From: Affinundibacterium fentianense | Lineage (GTDB): Bacteria; Pseudomonadota; Gammaproteobacteria; Burkholderiales; Burkholderiaceae_D | Length of the DNA stretch: 64,000 nucleotides | Reading direction: 5' to 3' | NCBI RefSeq assembly: GCF_018139545.1 | Contig: NZ_JAGSPJ010000006.1 | Coordinates: forward strand, 186,001 to 250,000 | Part shown: positions 26,160 through 35,964 of the stretch, in pieces | How positions within the stretch are numbered: position 1 is the stretch's first letter | How the letters are laid out: every line of letters starts with the position of its first letter | Program-made: the position numbers and the translations under genes | Notes under the pieces: model-generated | Told to the model about the DNA's origin: nothing | Database searches by the model: none | The model's input: the letters and a program-made list of their open reading frames with translations, nothing else

Positions 26160-27041
26160 TTAGATAATGAGCGCCGCGGACAGTGTCCTTACTTCGTCTT
26201 CGGATTCTTCTAAGATACTCTGTAAGCTACCTTCACCAACCACGAAATTGATATCAGACTCGCAGCGATTTGCTTCCGTATCTGTGCGCGTGTCCAATGG
26301 GGATACCGTTCTTGCGAGATCATTCGCCAGTAATAAGGTATCACCTAAACTTTCTGGCGGCATGGCTCGCAGTCCATACCAGAGCGCTTCTAAGGCATCG
26401 TTTACCTCGTTTGGGAGATTGAGATCTTTCAGAACGGCTCGTCCTATGATTGCTTCTTGCGAATCCTTCGCCATGGTTTCATTGAGTTCATCGAAGTTTG
26501 CATCGTCATTCGCGCCAGATAAGTCATCTGGTTCAAGTAAGCAAGGAAATTCTTCGGCTCTTGATAAAAGATAAAAACCACCTACTTCATGAACGATCCC
26601 TGCAAACATAGCAGTGTCGGGATCGAGTTTCGTGACGCGTCTGGCAATGACTTGTGCCAGCGCTGCGACTTGCGCTGAATGCTCCCACAGTTGATTGATT
26701 TTTGCGCGGATCACGGGATGCTTACTAGCGCCGGCAATTTGGCGCATGACCAAGGATGCAACTAAAGCGCGCAATGTATTAAAACCCAATCTGGCGATTG
26801 CTGAGCGTACGTTACTGACACTGTTGGATGAGCGATTATAGGCAACACTATTCGCGACAGCGACCACCTTTGCTGCGAGTAATGGCTCATTGAGAATAAT
26901 CTTGGCTGCACTATCAAGACTGCAATCTGCGACGTCAATGGCTTCTTGCACTCGCAATGAAGTTGCAACACTGGCAGAAAATACCAGATCACCGCGCAAT
27001 GCTTGTTCGACCAGTAGATCTAAGGCTTCAGATTTATTCAT
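26160..27041 (-). CDS. HDOD domain protein
   Basis: 293 residues from ATG 27041. The HDOD core is about residues 10-210: ILNEPLLAAKVVAVANSVAYNR, VRSAIARLGFNTLRALVASL, HSAQVAALAQVIARR, FAGIVHEVGGFYLL. HDOD is an HD-related domain, often lacking phosphohydrolase activity, found in signalling and stress regulators. Here the HD pair is replaced by HE (VHEVG), so catalysis is unlikely. An in-frame ATG at 27089 would add 16 residues; neither start has a strong ribosome site. It converges on prpE and is monocistronic. Role unknown. Confidence 0.82.
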   Translation of the reverse strand: MNKSEALDLLVEQALRGDLVFSASVATSLRVQEAIDVADCSLDSAAKIILNEPLLAAKVVAVANSVAYNRSSNSVSNVRSAIARLGFNTLRALVASLVMRQIAGASKHPVIRAKINQLWEHSAQVAALAQVIARRVTKLDPDTAMFAGIVHEVGGFYLLSRAEEFPCLLEPDDLSGANDDANFDELNETMAKDSQEAIIGRAVLKDLNLPNEVNDALEALWYGLRAMPPESLGDTLLLANDLARTVSPLDTRTDTEANRCESDINFVVGEGSLQSILEESEDEVRTLSAALII

Positions 27042-27279
27042 AACACAGAGCCGCTCCGGTTTCAGAAAACGTCCTTCATCGCATTTCAATTTGCTTAGAT
27101 AAAAAGCCTGATTTGCTTATTGAAAATAGGACCAAAATCTATCTACCAGATTTTGGGCTTGATTACTTAGTTCGTCAAATTACAATGTAGCAGATAAGCT
27201 TGCTTCTTGGAAATTTTATTTGAACTGTTGTATTTAAAGATAAGATTTCTAGAGGCTATTTCATATCCTTTATAGCAAT

Positions 27280-29952
27280 TTAGATGGCCTTGGTATTTGT
27301 ATTTCGTCTTTTTATAAATACACTTTGCATGATCGCGATTATGTACACCACGCAAGTAGCAAACACGGTACTGATTATTAAGTGCATCGTATTTGGATTA
27401 CCAAAATAAAATAGATGTCGAAGATTGGGTATGCTTAAGATCAGTGTCATTGCGATGAGTGTTCCACCAATGACCCACCAAAATATCGGATTCGAGGTGT
27501 TCAGTGCGTGTTGTAAATTGCCACTCAGCGAGCGATTGAGGAAGATAAATCCGAGGTTGCCAACAACGATCGCGCTGAACGTGATGGCACGTGCTTCATC
27601 GTTGGCGATGCCATGTTGAATTGTGAACCAGTAGATTGCTAACACCATCAGGAAAATACTACTACCTTGCCAAAAACCTCGCCATAAAACTTTGGCTTGG
27701 AAAATGCTTGAATGCATGGAACGCGGTGGACGTTGCATGATGTTCTCTTCTTCTTGCTCGGCTTCGAATACCAATGAACAACTTGGGTCGATAATTAATT
27801 CTAGGATCAGGATATGAACCGGCATCAGCAACACAGGCCAGCCGAACATTACTGGTAAAAATGATAGCGCAATGATGGGTACATGCGCAGCAATGATAAA
27901 GCTCAGTGTTTTTTGTAAATTATCGAAAATACGTCGGCCCAGACGCACGGCTGCAACGATCGATAAAAACATATCATCAAGTAGTACGAGATCAGCCGAT
28001 TCGCGTGCTACATCGGTTCCTCGTTTGCCCATCGCAATCCCGATATGCGCGGCTTTCAGAGCAGGAGCATCATTCACGCCGTCGCCTGTCATCGCCACCA
28101 CTGCATTGCTTTGTTTGAGCAGTCTAACGATGCGTAATTTTTGCTCTGGCATGACGCGACAAAATACATGCACATGCTGTAATTGCAGTTGCAATTGCGC
28201 ATCTGACATGGCCTGCATTTGTGTGCCAGTTAAGGCGCCAGAACTCGTATCGATACCGCATTGATTGGCAATATTTAACGCCGTGACTGGATAATCACCG
28301 GTGATCATCATGACCCGTATGCCCGCATCACGACACTCTTGAATTGCGGCTGGAACGCCATCGCGAATTGGATCGGCGAAGGCAACCAAGCCTAGTAATT
28401 TAAAGTTGAAATCATGATGATGGCTAGGTAAATCTGTGCTATTGAATACGGTGGTTAATTCCGCTTTTGCTACCGCAAGAACGCGTAAGCCTTGTTCCGC
28501 CATCGTATTGACTTGTTGCATCATCGAGGTGGATTCATCGACACTCAAATGGCAAAGCTCAGCGATTGCTTCGGGTGCGCCTTTGCTAGCTATGACAATG
28601 CGATCTGTATTTTGATCTGTGTTTTGATCGGTGTTTTTCCAAGCGCGCGATATCGCAAGTAATTGTTTGGTGAGTGGATATTCTTGTAGTAGCTGCCAAT
28701 TTTTGTGTAAATGTTCGCTATCGCCAAGCAAGTCCTGCCCAGCTTGCTGCAAAGCATGATCCATTGGTTCACTACCTTGAGTTTGACTCGCCAGCACGGC
28801 AAATTCCAGTACCTCATGTAAATCTTCTGGCAAGCTCCTTTGATGAGCGCAATGGAATTGATGCTCACCTTTCACAAGTTGTACCAAGGCCATTTTGTTT
28901 TGCGTTAAGGTTCCAGTTTTATCAACACATAAGACATTGGCTGATCCCAGTGTTTCGATAGCAGGAATACGGCGTGTTAATACATTCTTTTGACCAATCC
29001 GCCATGCGCCAATACCCAAGAAAATCGTCAGTACGACGGGTAATTCTTCGGGAATCATTGCCATTGCAAACGTTAATCCAACCAAGATGCCACGAGTCCA
29101 ATCAGAGCGACTCCAGCCATACCAGACCGCTAATAAAATAGCCAAGCTCAAGCTCGCTAGTGCGACGTATTTGACGACTTGTTTAGTTTCTTTTTGGATG
29201 CGGGTTGGTTCTTCTTGAATTTCCGCTAAGGCGTTGCCAATTTTTCCTATGGCTGTGTTTCCTCCTGTACTTCGGATAACGGCAATACCTTGACCTTGTA
29301 CAACAAGACTGCCAGAAAATACAAATGGCGTATTGTCACCACCAACAGCGCCCATAGTGATCTGTTGGAAAAACTTGTCTTGATGCTGTTGCTCTTGTTC
29401 GGAAGAGGGCGGGACAACACGATCATGCATCTCATACTTTTGATCCGTTGCCAGCTCGTTGAAAGCTACTTTGGCTACAGCCAAAGATTCCCCTGTGAGT
29501 AAGGATTCATCGACCGTTAAATTGAGAGACGAGATTAAAATCCCATCGGCTGCGACACGATCGCCTTCTGATAACACAAGATAATCACCGGTCACGACTT
29601 GCTTGCTTGGAATGCTAATACGTTGTCCTGCGCGAATCACCATTGCACGTGGATCAGATAGATCGCGTAAGGCTTCAAGCGCACGTTCGGTCTTACGCTC
29701 TTGGTAAAAGCTAATTAGAACCATGCCCATCACGAAGCCAGAAAGAACGACTGCATCATGCCAGTCGCCTAAAATGAGATAAATCGATCCACATGCGATT
29801 AACAAGAGAATCATTGGCTCTGAGATGACATGCCAAGCGATTTGCCAAACATTCTGCGCTTGTGCCGTTGCCAGTTCATTTGGGCCATCAATCAAAAATT
29901 GTGCTTGCGCTTCTTGTTCGCTTAGACCTTGAAAATTATCTGGATTCGACAT
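27280..29952 (-). CDS. P2-type cation-transporting ATPase
   Basis: An 890-residue P-type ATPase. Order: N-terminal cation-ATPase domain, two helices, actuator with LLTGES (about 151-156), M4 motif PEELPVV (301-307), phosphorylation site DKTGTLTQNK (D344), nucleotide-binding KGAPEAI, hinge TGDGVNDAPALK, then six C-terminal helices. The PEELP site and overall length fit Ca2+/Mn2+-type P2A pumps, but the ion cannot be fixed from sequence by eye. A small in-frame repeat encoding NTDQ units sits in the N-domain (minus strand, about 28604-28640). No accessory or regulator gene is linked. ATG 29952. Confidence 0.9.
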   Translation of the reverse strand: MSNPDNFQGLSEQEAQAQFLIDGPNELATAQAQNVWQIAWHVISEPMILLLIACGSIYLILGDWHDAVVLSGFVMGMVLISFYQERKTERALEALRDLSDPRAMVIRAGQRISIPSKQVVTGDYLVLSEGDRVAADGILISSLNLTVDESLLTGESLAVAKVAFNELATDQKYEMHDRVVPPSSEQEQQHQDKFFQQITMGAVGGDNTPFVFSGSLVVQGQGIAVIRSTGGNTAIGKIGNALAEIQEEPTRIQKETKQVVKYVALASLSLAILLAVWYGWSRSDWTRGILVGLTFAMAMIPEELPVVLTIFLGIGAWRIGQKNVLTRRIPAIETLGSANVLCVDKTGTLTQNKMALVQLVKGEHQFHCAHQRSLPEDLHEVLEFAVLASQTQGSEPMDHALQQAGQDLLGDSEHLHKNWQLLQEYPLTKQLLAISRAWKNTDQNTDQNTDRIVIASKGAPEAIAELCHLSVDESTSMMQQVNTMAEQGLRVLAVAKAELTTVFNSTDLPSHHHDFNFKLLGLVAFADPIRDGVPAAIQECRDAGIRVMMITGDYPVTALNIANQCGIDTSSGALTGTQMQAMSDAQLQLQLQHVHVFCRVMPEQKLRIVRLLKQSNAVVAMTGDGVNDAPALKAAHIGIAMGKRGTDVARESADLVLLDDMFLSIVAAVRLGRRIFDNLQKTLSFIIAAHVPIIALSFLPVMFGWPVLLMPVHILILELIIDPSCSLVFEAEQEEENIMQRPPRSMHSSIFQAKVLWRGFWQGSSIFLMVLAIYWFTIQHGIANDEARAITFSAIVVGNLGFIFLNRSLSGNLQHALNTSNPIFWWVIGGTLIAMTLILSIPNLRHLFYFGNPNTMHLIISTVFATCVVYIIAIMQSVFIKRRNTNTKAI

Positions 29953-30099
29953 GGGTATCGTATTGGCTGGGGATGGAGGAATAGATCTATTTGATTTACT
30001 TGTTACATAGGCTCATGAAAAACGATCACATCGCTGTTTTTAGTGCTCCCTAAAAGAATATACACGCCAAATCTTCATCATTTTGTGACAGATCAATAA

Positions 30100-30130
30100 A
30101 AAAGCCGACTAGTTTTTCTAATCGGCTTTT
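30100..30130 (-). terminator. Terminator after xthA
   Basis: On the minus strand AAAAGCCGA (30130-30122) pairs with TCGGCTTTT (30108-30100), then a T-run continues. The stop of the exonuclease gene is 46 bases upstream. It is nearly symmetric, so it may also protect against rightward read-through. Confidence 0.8.
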
Positions 30131-30175
30131 GAGACTTTGATTGCTTGCTTGATTTCTCTAATTTCGCTACTTAAG

Positions 30176-30940
30176 TTAATCCAAAGTTGCAATGACGGGA
30201 GCATGATCGGATGGTTGTTCCCATTTGCGTGGAACTCGATCAACCACGCAAGAAGTGCAGCGATCTGCGAGCGGTTTCGAAAGTAATACATGATCAATCC
30301 GCACGCCTTTATTTAGGCGGAAACCAAGCTGGCGATAGTCCCACCAGCTAAAAGTTTTTTCAGGTTGTTCAAATTGGCGGAAGCTATCACTTAAGCCGAG
30401 ATCGAGCAGCGCTTGAAACGCAGCACGTTCAGCAGGTGAGACTAGATTCATGCCTTCCCACGCAGCAGGATCATGTACATCGCGGTCATCTGGTGCAATA
30501 TTGTAATCACCTAGCAGCGCAAGTTGTGGATGCTGTTCTAATTCTGCTTTAACCCAGTCACGTAAGGCTGCCAGCCAACTAAGTTTGTATGGGTATTTTT
30601 CTGAGTCTAATGCTTGTCCATTTGGTACGTAGGCGCAAATTATGCGCATGCCGGCGATGGTCGCAGCGATGATGCGTTGCTGTTCGTCTTCGAATAGCGG
30701 ATTGTTTTTTTGTACAGCTTCAATTGGGTGGCGGGAGATGATCGCAACCCCGTTATATGTTTTTTGGCCGGTGAAGACGACCTGATATCCGGCAGCTTCA
30801 ATTTCCGCTTGTGGGAACTTATCATCGGTTAATTTGGTTTCTTGTATGCACAAGACATCAACAGGATTCATTTCCAGCCATTGCAACACTTGCGGTAGGC
30901 GGACTTTTAAAGAATTAACATTCCAGGTGACTAGTTTCAT
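30176..30940 (-). CDS. xthA: Exodeoxyribonuclease III
   Basis: 254 residues, usual XthA length. An AP endonuclease / 3'-5' exonuclease of base-excision repair in the endonuclease/exonuclease/phosphatase fold. Metal and catalytic motifs are all present: VTWNVNSLKVRL, CIQETKLTDDKF (Glu), YVPNGQ, GDYNIAPDDRDVH (Asp/Asn) and SDHAPV (Asp-His). Start ATG 30940 gives the canonical MKLVTWNVNS. It lies downstream of pepA on the same strand, separated by a terminator, so it is probably its own unit. Confidence 0.95.
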   Translation of the reverse strand: MKLVTWNVNSLKVRLPQVLQWLEMNPVDVLCIQETKLTDDKFPQAEIEAAGYQVVFTGQKTYNGVAIISRHPIEAVQKNNPLFEDEQQRIIAATIAGMRIICAYVPNGQALDSEKYPYKLSWLAALRDWVKAELEQHPQLALLGDYNIAPDDRDVHDPAAWEGMNLVSPAERAAFQALLDLGLSDSFRQFEQPEKTFSWWDYRQLGFRLNKGVRIDHVLLSKPLADRCTSCVVDRVPRKWEQPSDHAPVIATLD

Positions 30941-30983
30941 AAGTAATCTCAGACGAAGGCGATAGATGCGCGAATAAGAAAAA

Positions 30984-31017
30984 ACGCGCTCGATGCGGGC
31001 ATGGAGCGCGTCTTGTG
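30984..31017 (-). terminator. Terminator after pepA
   Basis: Stem ACGCGCTC / GAGCGCGT (30984-30991 with 31004-31011) with a 12-base loop; on the minus strand it runs into TTTTTTC at 30978-30984. It lies 16-22 bases past the pepA stop. Confidence 0.78.
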
Positions 31018-31032
31018 ATTAGATATCGAAGT

Positions 31033-32544
31033 TTAACCTGCGCGATTCATTAAGAAAGTCGTCAGCATTGGCACAGGGCGACCCGTCGCACCTTTTGCCG
31101 CACCAGATTTCCAAGATACGCCAGCGATATCGAGATGAGCCCAAGTGTATTTTTTGGTGAATCGTTCGAGAAAACATGCAGCCGTGATAGAGCCTGCTGC
31201 GGGTCCGCCGATATTTGCGATATCCGCAAAATTGGATTTCAACTGTTCGTTATATAGTTCGCCAATTGGCAATCGCCACGCCACGTCATTCGATTGTTTG
31301 CCCGCAACCAATAATTCTTCAGCCAATTTGTCATGCGTTTCATCGTGGCGGGTGAATAGGCCGGTCGTATGGTGACCAAGCGAAGTGATGATGGCTCCTG
31401 TTAGGGTTGCCACATCAATGACCGCTGCTGGCTTGAAACGTTCGGCATAGGTTAATGCATCACATAAAATAAGGCGGCCTTCTGCGTCAGTATTCAAAAT
31501 TTCTATCGTTTGACCAGACATGGAAGTAATAATGTCTCCTGGACGCGTCGCTGATCCCGATGGCATATTTTCGCAGGTAGGAATAATCGCGATGACATTC
31601 AATTTCAACTTCATTTCACCGATTGCGCGCATCGTGCCGAGAACCGAGCCAGCGCCACCCATGTCGTATTTCATTTCATCCATGCCCGCGCCTGGCTTCA
31701 ATGAAATTCCTCCAGAATCAAAGGTAATACCTTTACCAACTAATACAACGGGCGCGTCTTTTACTTTGCCACCCATATGTTTTAGTACGATAAATTTTGG
31801 CGGTTCGACTGTGCCTGCGGATACAGACAAGAAACTGTTCATCTTGAGTGCTTGGATTTGTTTGCGCTCAAGCACTTCCACTGCCATTTTGAATTCTGCA
31901 GCGATTTTTTTTGCAGTATTTGCTAAGTGGCTCGGCGTACAGAAGTTGGCCGGCATATTGCCTAGTTCTTTGGTCAATTCCATGCCATTTGCTAAAGCGA
32001 TGCTTTGAGCAAGCGCTATTTTTGCAAGATTAACTTCATTGGCGCCAACGTAGATTGCAATTTTCTTAATGTTCGCAGGAATCGCATCTTTTTTACTTTT
32101 ATGCGCATCAGTACGAAATACGGCTTCGTGAAAAGCAATCACTACTTGGCGTATTGTCCAGCTGAGATCACGTCCTTCAACAGGCGGTAACACCAAGCTG
32201 ACATCTGTTCCACCGAGATTGTTCAAGCCTCGAGCGGCATTTTGTACGGCACTAATGTATGCTTTCTCCGACACTTTAGTCGGATCATCGCCGAGACCAA
32301 CTAACAAAATCCGTTCAGCGTTGACGTCGGTGATGCCGCGCAACATCAGAGTAGAACCCGCTTTGCCTGAAATGTCGCCTGATTTTAATGCCGAATCGAT
32401 TGCGCCTTTTTTATTCAATTGGCTTGCTGCGGACGATAATTTTTTATTCTCGAATACCCCGACGACGATACAGGCGGTTTTGATTGTGCTGAGATTGTCA
32501 GCTGCTGTGCTTTTGGCTGCTAGTGTTTTTATGCTAAAGTCCAC
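31033..32544 (-). CDS. pepA: Leucyl aminopeptidase (cytosol aminopeptidase)
   Basis: 503 residues from GTG 32544. I chose this GTG because it has a strong ribosome site (AAGGAG, 6 bases before) and gives the family start [12 protein letters not shown]; a longer frame from 32643 has no support. M17 peptidase with dizinc site: [30 protein letters not shown], then the signature NTDAEGRL and the C-terminal [18 protein letters not shown]. Hexameric cytosolic peptidase removing N-terminal residues, and in Escherichia coli also a DNA-binding protein. It is divergent from lptF across 120 bases, a common betaproteobacterial arrangement. Confidence 0.95.
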   Translation of the reverse strand: MDFSIKTLAAKSTAADNLSTIKTACIVVGVFENKKLSSAASQLNKKGAIDSALKSGDISGKAGSTLMLRGITDVNAERILLVGLGDDPTKVSEKAYISAVQNAARGLNNLGGTDVSLVLPPVEGRDLSWTIRQVVIAFHEAVFRTDAHKSKKDAIPANIKKIAIYVGANEVNLAKIALAQSIALANGMELTKELGNMPANFCTPSHLANTAKKIAAEFKMAVEVLERKQIQALKMNSFLSVSAGTVEPPKFIVLKHMGGKVKDAPVVLVGKGITFDSGGISLKPGAGMDEMKYDMGGAGSVLGTMRAIGEMKLKLNVIAIIPTCENMPSGSATRPGDIITSMSGQTIEILNTDAEGRLILCDALTYAERFKPAAVIDVATLTGAIITSLGHHTTGLFTRHDETHDKLAEELLVAGKQSNDVAWRLPIGELYNEQLKSNFADIANIGGPAAGSITAACFLERFTKKYTWAHLDIAGVSWKSGAAKGATGRPVPMLTTFLMNRAG

Positions 32545-32664
32545 GTCTTGCTCCTTATTATCGATCAGCGATGATCTTTTGAATTTCGCCTGAGTGCGTA
32601 AAACAACTATTATAACCCCCTTGTCAGGGCCTGTTATAACCACTTATCAAGACAAATTGAATCA

Positions 32665-33825
32665 ATGATGATTTTTCAACGTGCGCTCAGACGAGAACTA
32701 TTCAGTGCTGCAAGCGCGGTGTTTACCACTTTATTCACGATTACCGTGACCTTTATGTTGATTCGCATCTTACGCGATGCTGCGGGTGGGAAGATTGCGT
32801 CTGCTGACGTATTGATTTTGATCGGGTTTTATTCGCTCGATTATTTTCCGATTTTGTTGATTTTGACTGGATTTATTTCAGTTTTGCTGGTTGTGACTAG
32901 GGCTTACCAAGATTCAGAAATGGTGGTGTGGTTCGCTTCGGGACTCAGTCTTACCAGTTGGGTGAAACCTATTTTGAGTGTGGCTTTGCCTTTAAGTATC
33001 GTTGTTGGAACGCTCAGCATCGTGGTATCGCCTTGGGCCAACGAGCAAATGCAGGAAGTACGTAACCGCTATGAGAAACGCGAGGATATTGCGAAAGTCG
33101 CACCTGGCAAATTCCAGGAATTGCGCGGCGGACGTGTTTCGTTTGTCGAGGAGGTTTCCGGTGATTTGACTAAAGTCCAAAATATCTTTACGAGCATGTA
33201 CAACGATGGTCGACCCAGCGTCATTGTTGCCAAAGAAGGTAAAGTTGAAATTGATGCACACGGCGATCGATTTTTAGTCATGAGCCAAGGACGCCGTTAT
33301 GACGGTTTGCCGACCGAAGGTGATTTTCAAATGATGCAGTTTGAGAAATATGCCGTTCTACTTTCAACTCAAAGTCCACTCGACACGAGTAATAAGTCTG
33401 CTAAAGCATTGCCAGTGCAGACCCTAATTGATGAGCCGAACCCAACTCGCGATGGTGAGCTGTTGTGGCGTGTTTCTTTACCATTTATGGGATTGCTATT
33501 GATGTTGCTGGCGATCCCGCTAGGGTATGTGAATCCTCGTGTGGGACGTTCGGCGAATATGATCGTTGCATTGATTTTGGTTGCAGTAAATCTGAATATT
33601 TTGAATATGCTGCAAATGGCGGTGGTGCAAGGAAAACTCAGTTTTTGGCGTGCCTCTTGGCCGATGCACCTGATCGTTGCAATCTTGATTTCACTCTTCT
33701 TTATGTGGCGCTTAAAAGTGAATAGCCCATGGCATCCGAGTACCGTGTGGGGGCACCTAAAATGTAGGCTTTACCAAAAGCGCGGACAGCAGTGCGTTAA
33801 TCACGATTTGATGGTGGATAAATAA
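32665..33825 (+). CDS. lptF: LPS export permease LptF
   Basis: 386 residues, YjgP/YjgQ family. With LptG it forms the inner-membrane part of the LptB2FG ABC exporter that lifts lipopolysaccharide toward the outer membrane. The N-terminus MMIFQRALRRELFSAASAVFTTLFTITVTFMLIRILRDAA is the LptF type. Three hydrophobic segments lie before and three after a periplasmic beta domain (about 130-270; PGKFQELRGGRVSFVEEV). Its stop overlaps the lptG start by one base (TAATG), so the two are translationally coupled. The C-terminus ends in a basic cytoplasmic tail. Confidence 0.95.
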   Translation: MMIFQRALRRELFSAASAVFTTLFTITVTFMLIRILRDAAGGKIASADVLILIGFYSLDYFPILLILTGFISVLLVVTRAYQDSEMVVWFASGLSLTSWVKPILSVALPLSIVVGTLSIVVSPWANEQMQEVRNRYEKREDIAKVAPGKFQELRGGRVSFVEEVSGDLTKVQNIFTSMYNDGRPSVIVAKEGKVEIDAHGDRFLVMSQGRRYDGLPTEGDFQMMQFEKYAVLLSTQSPLDTSNKSAKALPVQTLIDEPNPTRDGELLWRVSLPFMGLLLMLLAIPLGYVNPRVGRSANMIVALILVAVNLNILNMLQMAVVQGKLSFWRASWPMHLIVAILISLFFMWRLKVNSPWHPSTVWGHLKCRLYQKRGQQCVNHDLMVDK

Positions 33826-34952
33826 TGAAAGTGCTGCAACGCTATTTTGGTGGCGAAATCCTTCGTGCCGTGTTCTTTGTTTTATTCGCATTGTTGGTTC
33901 TTACTTCCTTTTTTGATTTGATGAAAGAACTTGCAGCAGTCAACAAAAATGGCTATTTGATTAAGCACGCGATTTATACTGTCTTGCTAAATATTCCAGG
34001 GAATGCCTATGATTTTTTGCCGATTGCAGTCTTAATAGGCACGATTTATGTTTTGGCACAATTTGCGAGTAATTCAGAATTTACCATCATGCGTGCCGCG
34101 AGCATGTCCCCGTGGACTGCAGCGAAGATGCTGGCAAAAATAGCATTGATCTTCATCTTGTTGACTTATTTGTTGGGCGAGGTAATCGCTCCTATGGCAA
34201 CTAGAATGGCGAAGCAAATTAGCATGTCGCTTGCCTCAAACTTGGTTTCGACGGAATTTCGTAGCGGTTTGTGGACGAAAGATGTCATACGCAGTGAAGG
34301 CACGACGGGAAGTGTTATTGGAACGCGATTTTTGAATGTACGCGAGGTATCGCCACAGCGCACTTTATTAGGTGTGAAGATTTATGAATTTGACACTAAT
34401 TTCCAATTGCTCAGAAAAATTAACGCCAGCAAAGCTGTCTATATTCGTTCTCACGTGTGGCAGTTGAGTGACGTTGTTGAGACAAGTTTTCCGAAAAATT
34501 TGGCAACAGAAGAGATGATTTCTTCAAATACGCACAAATCAGAAACCAAAGAATTACCTTCCGAGATTACGCCGGATATCCTTTCTGTTTTGTTTACCGA
34601 AGTGGATCGAATGTCGGCTTTTGAACTGGCGTCATACACGCGGCATTTGGCGGAAAACAAACAATCGACTGAACGCTATGAAATCGCATTTTGGAAAAAA
34701 CTCACTTATCCCGTCTCCATCCTCGTCATGATGGCATTGGCTTTGCCGTTTGCCTATTTGCATGCACGTGACGGTGGTATTAGTTTGCGGATTTTTAGCG
34801 GGATTATGTTAGGTATGGTGTTCTATTTAGTGAATAGTTTATTCGCTTATTTGGGGCAGATTAATACTTGGCCAGCGATTGCGACAGCGTTATTTCCTAG
34901 CCTGATTTTCTCGTTGCTGGCCTATGCAGGACTACGTTTCGTGCAGCGCTAA
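33825..34952 (+). CDS. lptG: LPS export permease LptG
   Basis: 375 residues, partner of LptF. The opening MKVLQRYFGGEILRAVFFVLFALLVLTSFFDL is typical LptG. Six hydrophobic helices flank a periplasmic domain (about 120-270, with FRSGLWTKDVIRSEG and GTRFLNVREVSP). The late segment ISILVMMALALPFAYL-like (PVSILVMMALALPFAYLH) carries the conserved fifth helix. The gene overlaps lptF by one base. The ATPase gene lptB is not in the window, as expected because it usually sits elsewhere with lptA. Confidence 0.95.
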   Translation: MKVLQRYFGGEILRAVFFVLFALLVLTSFFDLMKELAAVNKNGYLIKHAIYTVLLNIPGNAYDFLPIAVLIGTIYVLAQFASNSEFTIMRAASMSPWTAAKMLAKIALIFILLTYLLGEVIAPMATRMAKQISMSLASNLVSTEFRSGLWTKDVIRSEGTTGSVIGTRFLNVREVSPQRTLLGVKIYEFDTNFQLLRKINASKAVYIRSHVWQLSDVVETSFPKNLATEEMISSNTHKSETKELPSEITPDILSVLFTEVDRMSAFELASYTRHLAENKQSTERYEIAFWKKLTYPVSILVMMALALPFAYLHARDGGISLRIFSGIMLGMVFYLVNSLFAYLGQINTWPAIATALFPSLIFSLLAYAGLRFVQR

Positions 34953-34997
34953 GCGTTCGCACTATTTTTACACCCTGAAAATCATTTGAGTCTGATT

Positions 34998-35378
34998 ATG
35001 TCAAAAAAAGCCTTAGTTTTATTCGCACATGGAGCTCGGGCTGCAACTTGGGCAGCACCTTTTGAACGATTAAAAATGATGACACAAAATAGCTTGCCCA
35101 ACGTTCGGGTCGAGCTGGCGTTTCTCGAATTTATGCAGCCTTCATTACCGGATTTGATGCACTCAATCGCTGCGGACGATTGTATCGAAGTGACGATTGC
35201 ACCGATATTTTTGGGACAAGGTGGGCACGTATTAAGAGACCTGCCTGTCATGGTTGAAGAATTATCTGCAGTCTACCCCCATCTACACATCCGGCAAGTT
35301 GCGGCGGCGGGAGAGCAAGAGAGCGTACTTCAGGCGATGCGTGACTATTGCATAGGTTGTTTGATGACTAGCGAATAG
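34998..35378 (+). CDS. cbiX: CbiX/SirB-type sirohydrochlorin chelatase-like protein
   Basis: 126 residues from ATG 34998 (a TTG at 34986 is a weaker option). The short single-domain chelatase form is shown by LFAHGARAATWAAPFERL (catalytic His), VELAFLEFMQPSLPDLM and IAPIFLGQGGHVLRDLP (second His). Such proteins insert Co2+ or Fe2+ into sirohydrochlorin. With cobA at the end of the sulfate operon nearby and no CysG-type ferrochelatase seen, it may complete siroheme synthesis for CysI; this is inference. It follows lptG by 45 bases on the same strand. Confidence 0.82.
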   Translation: MSKKALVLFAHGARAATWAAPFERLKMMTQNSLPNVRVELAFLEFMQPSLPDLMHSIAADDCIEVTIAPIFLGQGGHVLRDLPVMVEELSAVYPHLHIRQVAAAGEQESVLQAMRDYCIGCLMTSE

Positions 35379-35408
35379 TCTGACCCCAGTTAAATTTTGG
35401 CGACGCGC

Positions 35409-35819
35409 TTATGTGATGACCTGGGTTTGATGAAAAGCATTCACCATGTCCTTGTCGCTGAGTAAGATGTGAGAGTTGAGCCAAAACCGAAGTAGTTCTG
35501 CTGCTTCAACCGCGACAAGTTCACGAGCGTTTTCTAAGGCATGTCCCAAGTCTGTTATCCGCTCAAGAAGGTGTTGATGCTGCAGCTGGTGATCCTTTAA
35601 GCCGTGGTAATTGATCGACTCCATGATCGCTTCTTCGTGCTGAAAATGGGATCGCGTGTGCGTGATTAGTTTATTAAAGATTTGTACGAGATGAAGATAG
35701 TCTTCACCTCCCTGAGTCGCTTGGTGCAATTCGTCAATGAGCGCAATTAAGACTTGGTGATCCTCATCGATGCGTGGTTCGTCAACGCTGAGACTGTCAT
35801 TCCATTGAAAAAAATGCAT
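35409..35819 (-). CDS. Bacteriohemerythrin
   Basis: 136 residues, hemerythrin-like four-helix bundle with a non-heme diiron O2 site. All ligands can be placed: His in DEDHQVL, His in HTRSHFQHEE plus its Glu, two His in HQLQHQHLLE, and His/Asp in NSHILLSDKDM. The opening FQWNDSLSVDEPRIDEDHQ is typical of stand-alone bacterial forms. Such proteins bind oxygen for storage, delivery or sensing. It lies alone between cbiX (facing it) and the sulfate operon. Confidence 0.93.
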   Translation of the reverse strand: MHFFQWNDSLSVDEPRIDEDHQVLIALIDELHQATQGGEDYLHLVQIFNKLITHTRSHFQHEEAIMESINYHGLKDHQLQHQHLLERITDLGHALENARELVAVEAAELLRFWLNSHILLSDKDMVNAFHQTQVIT

Positions 35820-35964
35820 GTCGGACTTTCAAGCTGTCGATTTGCTCGACGTTGTTCAGATTCGCGAGTGTAATTCAGAGCACCAAGATCAATCTTGTTT
35901 TATCGCAAGATGATGGTGAGTATGCTTGGCGATGTGCGTCGCGTTGTGAAGAGGTCGTCGGTGA

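Noticed and set aside
35379-35402. TCTGACCCCAGTT motif seen at ends of some mobile repeats
   Set aside because: A single short match next to the cbiX stop with no partner or transposase gene; too little to call a mobile element.
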